A stretch of 47,411 bases of DNA from Oscillospiraceae bacterium (GCA_902780565.1 CACZGD010000040.1:1-47411), one strand, 5' to 3'. Counted from the first letter of the stretch, positions 1 through 7,105 are shown. Notes: generated from the sequence alone by a model not told the origin. A program made the numbers and translations.

Positions 1-239
1 TGATCCGCGAGCGCCGCGACGTTGTCGGGGTCGTCCGCCGGTTTTTTCGGGGTATAAACCTTTGCGGATTGATAATTGCCGCGCTTGCTCTGCATCGTCT
101 GCAGGGAATCGATCGTCTCCAGCTGGGCGCGGACGGCGGCGACGGCGTCGTCCTCCGCCATGGCAGCCGGGGCAAAGACGGCGGCAAGGATCAGCAAGGT
201 CAATACAAGAGAAATCAAGTGTTGAAGCTTGCGTGTCAT
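1..239 (-). CDS. Secreted protein of unknown function, N-terminal fragment
   Basis: This is the first 79 codons of a gene that runs off the left edge of the window. The ATG is preceded by AGGAG at good spacing. Residues 1-28 form a typical Sec signal peptide: a basic start (MTRK), a Leu-rich core and a likely signal-peptidase cut after AMA. The visible mature part begins EDD and is polar, with a short stretch that could be helical. No domain can be named from so little sequence. The roughly 350 bases between this start and metG contain no other gene I can support. Confidence 0.75.
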   Translation of the reverse strand, partial: MTRKLQHLISLVLTLLILAAVFAPAAMAEDDAVAAVRAQLETIDSLQTMQSKRGNYQSAKVYTPKKPADDPDNVAALAD

Positions 240-346
240 ATACACACTCCTATCTTTTTTCGGGATTTGCAGGGTCGGCAGGAATGTGCGGTACAATCAA
301 ACCGGCGAAACGCCCGCTCATCTTATATTTCCCATTATTCTTACAG

Positions 347-369
347 CAGAAATATGAACAGAATATGAA
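347..369. repeat. Short tandem direct repeat upstream of the secreted-protein gene
   Basis: CAGAAATATGAA is followed directly by CAGAATATGAA. The two copies lie about 110 bases upstream of the minus-strand secreted-protein start, in an AT-rich stretch. They could be a regulator site, but I see no convincing promoter next to them, so the role is unknown. Confidence 0.35.
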
Positions 370-526
370 CTTTTGTTCTGTTAATCATTCATATTTTTCA
401 TATCGCTCCCATTTATGTAAAATAGCATAATTTTCGTGATATCCGCAGCTCATTTTCGTCAGATCCATGCAAAAGGCGGACGTTTTCCGCAGAGCCGTCA
501 AAAGGCGACATTCTTTGAAATAAAGC

Positions 527-555
527 TTGCAAAACGGCGCCGGAACGGATATAAT
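527..555 (+). promoter_or_regulatory. SigA-type promoter of metG-tatD
   Basis: TTGCAA (527-532) and TATAAT (550-555) are separated by 17 bases. Transcription would start near 562, leaving a leader of under 30 bases before the metG start. That leaves no room for a T-box or SAM riboswitch. Confidence 0.8.
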
Positions 556-589
556 AATAAGGATATTAAAGTCCAAAGGAATGAACGCC

Positions 590-2527
590 ATGAACAAAGG
601 TAAATATTACATCACGACCGCGATCGCGTACGCATCCAAAAAGCCGCACATCGGCAACTCCTATGAGATCGTGCTGACGGACGCCATCGCCCGTTTCAAA
701 AGGCTGCAGGGCTACGACGTGTTTTTCTGCACCGGCACGGACGAGCACGGGCAGAAGATCGAGAATTACGCGAAGGAGGAGGGCATCACGCCCAAGGAGC
801 ACGTGGACCGCGTGGCCGGGGAGATCCGGAGCATCTGCGACCTGCTGAACACCACCTACGACCACTTCATCCGCACGACAGACGGCTACCACGAGCGCGT
901 GGTGCAGAAGATCTTCAAGAAGCTCTACGATCAGGGCGATATCTACCTCGGCGCGTACGAGGGCAATTACTGCGTGCCCTGCGAATCCTTCTTCACGGAT
1001 TCCCAGCTTGTGAACGGCCGCTGCCCCGACTGCGGCGGCGAGGTCAGGAAGGCGAAGGAGGAGGCTTATTTCCTCAAGCTGTCGAAGTATCAGAAGCAGC
1101 TGGAGGATTATATCGAGAGCCACCCGGATTTCATTTATCCCGAAGCGCGCAAGAAGGAGATGCTCAACAATTTCATCCGGCCCGGCCTACAGGATCTGTG
1201 CGTCTCGCGTACGTCCTTCAAATGGGGGATCCCGGTGACGTTTGACGACAAGCACGTGATCTACGTGTGGATCGACGCGCTGTCAAACTATATCACCGCC
1301 CTCGGCTACGACCCCGACGGCAGCAGCGAGCAGTACAAAAAGTATTGGCCCGCGGACGCGCACATCATCGGCAAGGATATCGTGCGCTTCCACACCATCT
1401 ACTGGCCCATCATGCTGATGGCGCTGGGCGAGCCGCTGCCGAAGCAGGTGTACGGCCATCCGTGGCTGCTGATGGGCGACGGCAAAATGAGCAAATCCAA
1501 GGGCAACGTGATCTATGCGGACGAGCTGGTGCGCCGCTTCGGCGTGGACGCCGTGCGCTATTATCTGCTCAGCGAAATGCCCCACGCGAACGACGGCTCC
1601 ATCTCCTATGAGACCATGATCGACCGCTATAACGCCGACCTTGCGAATACGCTGGGCAACCTTGTGAACCGCACGGTCGCGATGGCGAATAAGTATTTTG
1701 ACGGCGTGCTGCCCGCGAACGGCGCAAAAACGGAGCTGGACGACGCGTTTATTGCGGATATCCTTTCCGCCGTGCCCGCCGTGGAAAAGGGCTTTGCAGA
1801 ATTCAAGATCGCGGACGCCGCCGAGGCCGTCATGAACGCCGCGAAGCGCTCCAATAAATATATCGACGAGACCGCCCCGTGGGCGCTGGCAAAAACCGAA
1901 GACGACCGCGAGCGGCTGTCCACCGTGCTGTATAACCTCCTCGAAGCCATCCGCTTCATCGCCGTGCTGCTCACGCCCTTCATGCCCGAGACCGCCGAAA
2001 AGATCCTTGCCCAGATCAACTGCGACGTGAAGGATTACGATTCCCTGTCCGTCTTCGGCGCGTACCCCGTCGGGACCAAGGTGGGAGAAGCGACCCCGCT
2101 GTTCGGGCGCATCGACGCGAAGGCCATGCTGGAGGAGATCGAAAAGGAGCTTGCAGAAAAGGCGCAGGCCGCGAAGAACGCCGCCGAGATCGAGGGCGTT
2201 GCAAAAATCGGGATCGAGGATTTCGGGAAGGTGGACCTTCGGGTCGCCGAGATCGTGGCGGCGGAGCCCGTGAAAAAGGCAAAAAAGCTGCTGAAGCTCA
2301 CGCTTGACGACGGCGCGAAGACCCGCACGGTCGCTTCCGGCATCGCAAAGTTCTATAAGCCCGAGGACCTTGTCGGTAAAAAGGTGGCGCTGGTGTCGAA
2401 CCTGAAGCCCGCCGTGCTGTGCGGGATCGAGAGTCAGGGCATGATCCTTGCCGCAGACTGCGGCGAGGACGACGTGAAGGTCCTGTTCCTCGACAGGGAT
2501 ATGCCGAACGGCGCGAAGATCCGCTGA
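590..2527 (+). CDS. metG: Methionyl-tRNA synthetase
   Basis: This class I aminoacyl-tRNA synthetase charges tRNA-Met with methionine in the cytoplasm. It is 645 residues long with the usual bacterial layout. The HIGH-type signature is HIGN at residues 20-23 and KMSKS is at 299-303. A zinc-knuckle insertion carries C128, C131, C145 and C148. The C-terminal 110 residues are a Trbp111/EMAP-type tRNA-binding domain (IEDFGKVDLRVAEI and following), which dimerises the enzyme. The chosen ATG sits 9 bases after AAAGGA; an in-frame ATG at 581 touches that site directly and is less likely. The TGA overlaps the tatD start by one base, so the two genes are probably translationally coupled. Confidence 0.97.
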   Translation: MNKGKYYITTAIAYASKKPHIGNSYEIVLTDAIARFKRLQGYDVFFCTGTDEHGQKIENYAKEEGITPKEHVDRVAGEIRSICDLLNTTYDHFIRTTDGYHERVVQKIFKKLYDQGDIYLGAYEGNYCVPCESFFTDSQLVNGRCPDCGGEVRKAKEEAYFLKLSKYQKQLEDYIESHPDFIYPEARKKEMLNNFIRPGLQDLCVSRTSFKWGIPVTFDDKHVIYVWIDALSNYITALGYDPDGSSEQYKKYWPADAHIIGKDIVRFHTIYWPIMLMALGEPLPKQVYGHPWLLMGDGKMSKSKGNVIYADELVRRFGVDAVRYYLLSEMPHANDGSISYETMIDRYNADLANTLGNLVNRTVAMANKYFDGVLPANGAKTELDDAFIADILSAVPAVEKGFAEFKIADAAEAVMNAAKRSNKYIDETAPWALAKTEDDRERLSTVLYNLLEAIRFIAVLLTPFMPETAEKILAQINCDVKDYDSLSVFGAYPVGTKVGEATPLFGRIDAKAMLEEIEKELAEKAQAAKNAAEIEGVAKIGIEDFGKVDLRVAEIVAAEPVKKAKKLLKLTLDDGAKTRTVASGIAKFYKPEDLVGKKVALVSNLKPAVLCGIESQGMILAADCGEDDVKVLFLDRDMPNGAKIR

Positions 2528-3297
2528 TGCTGACGAATATTTTTGACTCCCACGCCCATTACCACGACGAAAGGTTTGACGAAGACCGCGCCGCCGTTCT
2601 GACTTCCCTGCCGGACAAGGGGGTCGTGGGGCTCGTCAACTGCGGGACGGACGTGCCGTCCTCCGAGGAAAGCCGGGCGCTTGCCGAAGCATACCCGTTC
2701 GTCTGGTTTGCGGCGGGCGTTCATCCCGAGGACTGCGGGGACAAGCCGCTTTCCGATCTCGAAAAGATCCGGGATCTGACGGCGCACGAAAAGTGCGTGG
2801 CGGTCGGCGAGATCGGGCTGGATTTTTACTGGCCCGAGCCGGACCGGGACGTCCAGCGCGTGTTTTTTGAAAAACAGTTGGCGCTGGCGAACGAGGTGGG
2901 GCTGCCCGTCATCATCCACGACCGGGAGGCGCACGGTCCCACGATGGAGCTGCTGCGAAAGTACCGTCCCAAAGGCGTGCTGCACTGCTTTTCCGGGAGC
3001 GTGGAAACGATGAAGGAGGCCGTAGAGCTCGGGCTTTATATCGGGCTCGGCGGCGCCGTGACGTTCAAAAACGCAAGAAAGGCCGTGGGGGTCGCAAAGG
3101 CGGTGCCGGAGGACCGGCTGCTGCTGGAGACCGACTGCCCGTATATGGCGCCGACGCCCTTCCGGGGCAAGCGAAACGATTCGTCCCTGATCGCGTTTTC
3201 GGCGCAGTTCATCGCCGAGCTGCGCGGGGTGGAAGCACAGGCGCTTGTGAACCGCTGCACCGAGAACACGCTGCGGCTGTTTTCCAAAATCAAATGA
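2527..3297 (+). CDS. tatD: TatD-family metal-dependent deoxyribonuclease
   Basis: This is a 256-residue TatD/YcfH-type hydrolase of the amidohydrolase (TIM-barrel) superfamily. Members are metal-dependent 3'-5' exonucleases and quality-control DNases. Metal-site motifs are visible in order: SHAH at residues 8-11, GEIGLDFY, IIHDRE, HCFSG and ETDCPY near the C-terminus. The ATG shares its A with the metG stop codon. The metG-tatD pairing is common in Firmicutes, and both are presumably read from the metG promoter. The name follows family membership; its physiological substrate is not shown here. Confidence 0.93.
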   Translation: MLTNIFDSHAHYHDERFDEDRAAVLTSLPDKGVVGLVNCGTDVPSSEESRALAEAYPFVWFAAGVHPEDCGDKPLSDLEKIRDLTAHEKCVAVGEIGLDFYWPEPDRDVQRVFFEKQLALANEVGLPVIIHDREAHGPTMELLRKYRPKGVLHCFSGSVETMKEAVELGLYIGLGGAVTFKNARKAVGVAKAVPEDRLLLETDCPYMAPTPFRGKRNDSSLIAFSAQFIAELRGVEAQALVNRCTENTLRLFSKIK

Positions 3298-3318
3298 TCC
3301 GCGTATAAAGAAAGATTG

Positions 3319-3347
3319 CCCGTACATACTATGTACGGGTGATTTTT
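3319..3347 (+). terminator. Rho-independent terminator-like hairpin after metG-tatD
   Basis: CCCGTACAT and ATGTACGGG form a perfect 9-bp stem around an ACT loop, followed by GATTTTT. The position 22 bases after the tatD stop suits a terminator. The T-rich tail runs straight into the start of the next small ORF. Confidence 0.65.
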
Positions 3348-3548
3348 ATGGCTAAAAAGAATAAGAAAAACAGAAATCCGTCTCCGCTCCGGGAGCCCGA
3401 CCCCTATCTCGCGCCGGGGCTGTTTAACGCCGTTTCGCCGGAATTTACACCCGGGACCGAAACGCGCAGACTCGGTACGCCGGACGCGAACGTCGAGCAC
3501 TTCTTCGACGTACTCCCGGAGCTTCGGGGAGACCGGTTCATGGACTGA
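3348..3548 (+). CDS. Small hypothetical protein (66 aa)
   Basis: I do not recognise this family. The protein starts with a strongly basic MAKKNKKNRNPS segment. The rest is polar and Pro-rich, ending in a short acidic/aromatic part (VEHFFDVLPELRGDRFMD). There is no signal peptide or membrane span. The ATG has only a weak ribosome site because the metG-tatD hairpin lies directly upstream; a GTG at 3339 is possible but falls at the end of the hairpin. Codon use matches the GC-rich neighbours and a good terminator follows, which supports a real short gene. Confidence 0.5.
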   Translation: MAKKNKKNRNPSPLREPDPYLAPGLFNAVSPEFTPGTETRRLGTPDANVEHFFDVLPELRGDRFMD

Positions 3549-3552
3549 AGGA

Positions 3553-3581
3553 AGAAAGCGGCTCGAAACGGGCCGCTTTCT
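3553..3581. terminator. Bidirectional terminator between converging genes
   Basis: AGAAAGCGGC and GCCGCTTTCT form a 10-bp stem with a 9-base loop. A/T-rich flanks on both sides allow use by the small plus-strand gene and by the minus-strand DUF2442/XRE gene. Confidence 0.75.
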
Positions 3582-3586
3582 CAATT

Positions 3587-4048
3587 TCAGGAAATGGAGA
3601 TCGTGAGCTGCCCGCCGAGCGCTGCGGCGATCCGCTCCATCGTTCCGACAGAAGGGTTTGCGGTCCCGCGTTCGATTTTGGAAAGGTCCGACTGGTCGAT
3701 CCCGGTCAGAGCGGCAAGCTCCTTTTGTGAAACTCCCGCTGCGGCGCGCGCCTTGGAAACGGCGGCGGCTGACGCCGGATGGAGAGGGACGCTTTGCGTG
3801 CGCACCGTTTCACCGTCTTCATAAACCGTTTCGGTTTCGACGTCCAATTCGTCGTTCCAGATGATCCCATACGGACCCATCAGTTTTCCGGAAAGAAAGA
3901 GAGAACGATCCTCCAGCGCCTTTAACTGCGGATATTTCGGAAACAACATGTGCATATCATACCGCTTGACTTCACCAGTCTGAAACAACACCTCCAAGGC
4001 TGTGCCTTCCAGAAAGCGGAGTTCGATTGCTTTATGGAACACATACAT
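3587..4048 (-). CDS. DUF2442 plus XRE helix-turn-helix protein
   Basis: This is a 153-residue, two-domain protein. Residues about 5-65 look like DUF2442 (LRFLEGTALEVLF, then KRYDMHMLFPKYPQLKAL). Residues about 95-150 are an XRE/Cro helix-turn-helix (SQKELAALTGIDQSDLSKIERG). Proteins of this build are often chromosomal antitoxin-like DNA-binding regulators, but no toxin is evident beside it. The start lies 5 bases after the stop of the upstream lipoprotein gene, so the two may be cotranscribed. Composition changes sharply at this junction: this gene is GC-rich like the chromosome, while the two upstream genes are AT-rich. The ribosome site (GAGATAAG) is weak. Confidence 0.85.
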   Translation of the reverse strand: MYVFHKAIELRFLEGTALEVLFQTGEVKRYDMHMLFPKYPQLKALEDRSLFLSGKLMGPYGIIWNDELDVETETVYEDGETVRTQSVPLHPASAAAVSKARAAAGVSQKELAALTGIDQSDLSKIERGTANPSVGTMERIAAALGGQLTISIS

Positions 4049-4053
4049 ATATC

Positions 4054-4692
4054 TTATCTCAAATTGAATACAATTGTTTCTAAATTTTCTGTATCTTCAG
4101 TTGAATTAGGGATATTAAGCAGTAACCGAAGAGATTTCTCACTTTCATTTTGCACCTTTTGATTTACTGCATAATACAGATTCTCCTCTACACCTGCAAA
4201 CAACAATGGATCATCAATATCGATTGAACATGCAAGTGGGAATATATAATAAGAAGAAATACCGACACCAGTTGTAAGTTTTGGACTGGCATGAGACTTG
4301 ATTGATTCAAGATCAAAAGAATATCCATTATCAAAATCTAATTCAGGGACTAACTGATATCTTATGTTTGTTTTCCCCTTATAATTACTTACTTTTATGA
4401 CAATTTTCATTAACGTATAGCCTTCATCGGGAACAACGTCCATCTCCTCAAGATATTGTTTAGGTCCTGCAGAGGAATTGACCCAACTTTTTTTAACAAA
4501 TCCTTTTGGAATTGAAGAAACAAAACCAGCGGACTTAACTGTTATATCAAATAACGTTCCTTCCGCAGTATCTCCAACCTTATATTCTATTGCAGCCGGG
4601 GAATCAGTTCCTTCATTCGTGTTTTCAATACCACATGCACACAAAGCCATCGTCAGAACAATCGAGATGAATAACGAAATTGCTTTTTTCAT
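4054..4692 (-). CDS. Putative lipoprotein, AT-rich
   Basis: This is a 212-residue exported protein. A signal peptide ends in the lipobox LCAC followed by G (around residues 17-21), so it is predicted to be lipid-anchored on the outer face of the membrane. The mature part has the feel of an immunoglobulin-like DUF4352 ectodomain, with alternating beta strands (YKVGDTAEGTLFDITVKSAG, then YTLMKIVIKVSNYKG), but I cannot assign a family firmly. AAAGGAG precedes the ATG. The start overlaps the stop of the upstream small gene as ATGA. Composition is distinctly AT-rich compared with the surrounding genes, a sign of recent acquisition. Confidence 0.75.
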   Translation of the reverse strand: MKKAISLFISIVLTMALCACGIENTNEGTDSPAAIEYKVGDTAEGTLFDITVKSAGFVSSIPKGFVKKSWVNSSAGPKQYLEEMDVVPDEGYTLMKIVIKVSNYKGKTNIRYQLVPELDFDNGYSFDLESIKSHASPKLTTGVGISSYYIFPLACSIDIDDPLLFAGVEENLYYAVNQKVQNESEKSLRLLLNIPNSTEDTENLETIVFNLR

Positions 4693-4910
4693 AGTTGGTC
4701 TCCTTTCGTTAGTGTAATTGTTTTTTCTTGAAGAATTATTTTAAAACCATACTTTTTACACAATTTAGCTATTGCAGATTTATTCAGCAAATAATATTTC
4801 TCTTTTGGTAAAGCAATACCTGTTTTCTTCTCATATTGCGCATCAGTCAGAGTAATGGGTTTTCCTTTTGCCAACATTTCTTCAATCTTTTCAAGTTTTG
4901 GTCTTGCCAC
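4689..4910 (-). CDS. Small basic hypothetical protein (73 aa), AT-rich
   Basis: I do not recognise this protein. It is Lys-rich and looks mainly helical, with a central segment LLNKSAIAKLCKKYGFK that might be a small helix-turn-helix or RNA-binding helix pair; that is a guess. The start codon is GTG with GGAGGT upstream. The stop overlaps the lipoprotein ATG as ATGA, so the two are translationally coupled. About 65 bases upstream is the terminator of the folded RNA at 4976-5162. Expression may therefore depend on read-through of that terminator. The gene is AT-rich like the lipoprotein gene. Confidence 0.6.
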   Translation of the reverse strand: MARPKLEKIEEMLAKGKPITLTDAQYEKKTGIALPKEKYYLLNKSAIAKLCKKYGFKIILQEKTITLTKGDQL

Positions 4911-4975
4911 TTATAATCACACCTCCAGAATAATTAATCAATATAAAATCTTTGCTGCCTCCCTCCGCGCAAAAC

Positions 4976-5162
4976 AAAAAAGTGCGGCAAACCGAAGCTG
5001 CCGCACCGAAAAATACAAAGCTCCGATTTGTCGCTACACAAAATTACTAAACTTTTCCCACACTAAAGCGTAAAAGGATAGAAGAGCCTGTATTTTTACC
5101 AAAAGATAAAAATACACGCTTAGTGTGAGTAGAAAAAAACTCATTATGTAATTTTGTGTAGC
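4976..5162 (-). ncRNA. Candidate structured non-coding RNA or leader with own promoter and terminator
   Basis: A strong promoter places a minus-strand start near 5162. The first 15 bases (5162-5148) pair perfectly with 5047-5033. Inside lies an 11-bp stem with one bulge (5127-5117 with 5070-5059), then a 10-bp stem (5116-5107 with 5098-5089) and an 8-base loop, with large unpaired bubbles between. About 26 bases later an 8-bp GC stem (5006-4999 with 4989-4982) and a T run make a clear terminator. No ORF lies inside. A length near 187 nt and a long bubbled hairpin with paired 5' end recall 6S RNA, but I cannot confirm the family. A leader or attenuator of the downstream small-protein and lipoprotein genes is equally possible. 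Confidence 0.65.
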
Positions 5163-5168
5163 ATTATT

Positions 5169-5197
5169 ATTATAGCACACCGTTTCGTATTTTTCAA
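5169..5197 (-). promoter_or_regulatory. SigA-type promoter of the structured RNA
   Basis: Read on the minus strand, TTGAAA (5197-5192) and TATAAT (5174-5169) are separated by 17 bases. The predicted start coincides with the outermost base of the long inverted repeat. Confidence 0.8.
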
Positions 5198-5270
5198 GGC
5201 AAAAATGCTATTAATTCCCTGATTCTCTTTGAATCTGTTCATCAAAAACAATGATAAAAAGGCACGGGAA

Positions 5271-5302
5271 AGACAAAACGGACCGTGCTGAAACGGTCCG
5301 TT
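5271..5302 (-). terminator. Terminator of the histidine phosphatase / UPF0291 operon
   Basis: AACGGACCG and CGGTCCGTT form a 9-bp stem with an 8-base loop. On the minus strand it is followed by TTTTGTCTTT. It lies 16 bases after the UPF0291 stop. Confidence 0.8.
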
Positions 5303-5318
5303 CGTGTGTGTCTGATTC

Positions 5319-5540
5319 TTATTTCTTTTGTTTTCCCGCTTGCGACAGCGGTTTGCGGCTGCCGTCGGGGTAGATGACGACGGTGTTGTCGAGGTGGCCG
5401 CGAAGGGACTGGCGCATCGCCTCGACGTAGGCCTTGCGAAGCGTTGCCTGCTCGGTCTTTTCGGCTTCGGTCAGCCCCTCGTCCGTGCGGCTTTTTCTTG
5501 CCAGCTCGTTGATCCGGTCCAGTTGTTCCTGTGTGATCAT
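5319..5540 (-). CDS. UPF0291 (DUF896) family small protein
   Basis: This 73-residue protein matches the Bacillus YnzC/DUF896 family. The start (MITQEQLDRINELARKSR) and the central run EAEKTEQATLRKAYVEAMRQ are characteristic. Members are short, cytoplasmic helical-hairpin proteins; their function is poorly defined, with some Bacillus members tied to SOS or sporulation regulons. Here the family core is followed by an extra segment, HLDNTVVIYPDGSRKPLSQAG. The gene starts 12 bases after the histidine-phosphatase stop and is probably the second gene of that transcript. Confidence 0.88.
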   Translation of the reverse strand: MITQEQLDRINELARKSRTDEGLTEAEKTEQATLRKAYVEAMRQSLRGHLDNTVVIYPDGSRKPLSQAGKQKK

Positions 5541-5552
5541 AGATAATGCTCC

Positions 5553-6260
5553 TTATTCCATGCCGGGGGTATAAAAGCCCCGGAACTCGTCGGGGTCGAT
5601 CTCCTCGTCCCAGTTGATATTGGGGTCGTCCTCGTCCTCTTCGCGGGGCTTTAAGGGGATCTCGGCGAAGGCCTCGGCCTTTGTGGTGTTGCCCCAAATG
5701 GAGGGGATGACGTTTAAGGTATAGCCGCAGCCGTTCGGCGTGAGCCACCGGTGCATGGGGGCTTCGGGAATGGCGAACATTTCCATGATCGTCATGATCA
5801 CGCCGCCGTGGGTGATGATGGCGACGGAATCCGTGCCCGCCTTGAGCACGCCGTTGACGATATCGTAAAACGCGCGGCAGACGCGCTTCTGGAACGCGGC
5901 GTTCGATTCGCCGAAGGGGGCGGCGGCGTCCGGCCCGCCGGACAGCCAGGCGGCGAATTCCTTTTCGCCCTTGAGGTCGTCGGCGGTCTGTCCCTCGAAC
6001 TCCCCGAAGTCGTATTCGATCAGGTTGTCGAAGATCAGGGGCGACACGTCCGGGTACAGGATGCGCGCGGTCTCGAGGCAGCGGTCCAGCGGGGACGAAA
6101 GGACGGCGGAGACGGCGGGATATTCGTAATCGCGCTTCATCTGCTGCAATTGGCGGCGGCCTTCGTCCGTGAGCGGCACGTCCGTGTGCCCGATGTACTG
6201 GCCTTCGACGCTGCCCTCGGCTATGCCGTGGCGGATCAGGTGGATCTTGCAGGTTTTCAT
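5553..6260 (-). CDS. Histidine phosphatase superfamily (phosphoglycerate-mutase-like) protein
   Basis: This is a 235-residue branch-1 histidine phosphatase. The catalytic RHG is at residues 10-12 and the second catalytic histidine is in ITHGG (H151). The phosphate-pocket arginine is in SSPLDR and the acid is in EYDFGEFEG. Family members remove phosphate from small metabolites such as sugar phosphates or alpha-ribazole phosphate; the sequence does not say which. The last 30 residues form an unusually acidic tail (REEDEDDPNINWDEEIDPDE) absent from the basic fold. AAAGGA lies 8 bases before the ATG. It is divergent from the XRE regulator, whose promoter overlaps its own. Confidence 0.88.
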   Translation of the reverse strand: MKTCKIHLIRHGIAEGSVEGQYIGHTDVPLTDEGRRQLQQMKRDYEYPAVSAVLSSPLDRCLETARILYPDVSPLIFDNLIEYDFGEFEGQTADDLKGEKEFAAWLSGGPDAAAPFGESNAAFQKRVCRAFYDIVNGVLKAGTDSVAIITHGGVIMTIMEMFAIPEAPMHRWLTPNGCGYTLNVIPSIWGNTTKAEAFAEIPLKPREEDEDDPNINWDEEIDPDEFRGFYTPGME

Positions 6261-6271
6261 AGGATCTGTCC

Positions 6272-6299
6272 TTTACAAAACGAAAAAGTATGCTATAAT
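6272..6299 (+). promoter_or_regulatory. Promoter of the XRE regulator, extended -10
   Basis: TTTACA (6272-6277), a 16-base spacer and TATAAT (6294-6299) preceded by TGC make an extended -10 promoter. Its -10 overlaps that of the divergent phosphatase promoter by two bases. Confidence 0.75.
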
Positions 6300-6326
6300 T
6301 ATACTATCTTCGTGGAACATTTGCAA
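6298..6326 (-). promoter_or_regulatory. Promoter of the histidine phosphatase operon
   Basis: On the minus strand, TTGCAA (6326-6321) and TATAAT (6303-6298) are 17 bases apart. The -10 shares bases 6298-6299 with the opposing XRE promoter, so polymerase can probably occupy only one of the two at a time. Confidence 0.75.
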
Positions 6327-6338
6327 GGGGTGAATGCT

Positions 6339-6905
6339 ATGAGCGCGGAATTTTCCGCAAAACTTTCCATGCTCCGCAAGGAAAAGGACGTCAGCCAGAA
6401 GCAGGCCGCGGCGGATCTCGGCGTGTCGCAGGCGTTGCTGTCGCACTATGAAAAGGGAATCCGGGAATGCAGCCTCGATTTCGTCAAAAAAAGCGCCGCG
6501 TATTACGGCGTTTCGGCAGATTATCTGCTGGGGCTTTCCGCCCAGAAGCAGGGCTCCAACGACCTGACCTTTTTCGACGCGCTGGAAACGGACCGCGTGC
6601 TGCAGCCGAAAACCGTGCTGCGGGCGATGATCCGCCTGTCCGAAGCGGCGCGGGACCCGGAATCCGAAGCGTTTTTTGACACATTCTTTTCCCTGTGCGT
6701 CGAAAAATACGCGCTCACGCTCGGCGGGGACGTCGGCAACGCCCTGCCCCTGAACGCGCTCGCCGCCGACCTGCTGGTCCGGGAACGGCTGCGAGACCGC
6801 CCCGCACCCGTAAACGCCGAGGGCGAACCGGCGCTGGAGACCGTGCTGGAGGCTGCGAAACTGGAGCGGAACGAAAAACTCAGCCGCCTTATGCGCGGCG
6901 GCTGA
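6339..6905 (+). CDS. XRE-family transcriptional regulator
   Basis: This is a 188-residue regulator. Residues about 5-60 form a classic Cro/CI helix-turn-helix (LRKEKDVSQKQAAADLGVSQ, then ALLSHYEKGIREC, then GVSADYLLGLS). The remaining 125 residues are a helical domain with no motif I can name, probably for dimerisation or ligand binding. The start is the ATG 9 bases after AAGGGG. Its promoter overlaps that of the divergent phosphatase/UPF0291 operon, so it may control itself and that operon; this is inference from the arrangement. Confidence 0.88.
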   Translation: MSAEFSAKLSMLRKEKDVSQKQAAADLGVSQALLSHYEKGIRECSLDFVKKSAAYYGVSADYLLGLSAQKQGSNDLTFFDALETDRVLQPKTVLRAMIRLSEAARDPESEAFFDTFFSLCVEKYALTLGGDVGNALPLNALAADLLVRERLRDRPAPVNAEGEPALETVLEAAKLERNEKLSRLMRGG

Positions 6906-6955
6906 GAGCACAAGCTTTTGATTTGAAAACAGGTTTTTCCGCCGTAAAAAAACGC

Positions 6956-7105
6956 TTACGCGCGGCGGGTGAGCTGCCATAACGCCCTGCCGGTATGCAG
7001 CAGGGGCAAACAGATCGCGATCAGGCTGACAAGCTTTGCCGCCCGGGCAAGCCGGGAGGCGAAGCGGAGCAGCCTGATTTCTTTTAACAGGCGCGTCATA
7101 TTCAT
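6956..7105 (-). CDS. Small ORF coupled to spoVAD (49 aa)
   Basis: The ATG overlaps the spoVAD stop as ATGA and has a strong GGGAGGGGAG site within the end of spoVAD. The predicted peptide begins MNMTRLLKEIRLLRFASRLA, a basic amphipathic helix, then has a short hydrophobic segment (LVSLIAICLPLL). It could be a small membrane-associated forespore protein. It is not SpoVAE, which is about 120 residues with several membrane spans. Coupling and ribosome site support translation; no homology is claimed. Confidence 0.5.
   Translation of the reverse strand: MNMTRLLKEIRLLRFASRLARAAKLVSLIAICLPLLHTGRALWQLTRRA

Noticed and set aside
556-589. T-box or SAM riboswitch before metG
   Set aside because: The promoter leaves fewer than 30 bases of leader, too short for either element.
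5033-5162. MITE or integron attC site
   Set aside because: The 15-bp terminal inverted repeats looked transposon-like, but there is no target-site duplication, no attC core sites, and a promoter and terminator frame the repeat exactly as an RNA.
4976-5162. Retron msr-msd RNA
   Set aside because: Paired ends and inner stems resemble it, but no reverse transcriptase gene lies nearby.
5751-6338. A 384-codon plus-strand frame that would extend the XRE regulator far upstream
   Set aside because: The upstream part lies antisense to the histidine phosphatase gene. The true start is the ATG at 6339 with its own ribosome site and promoter.
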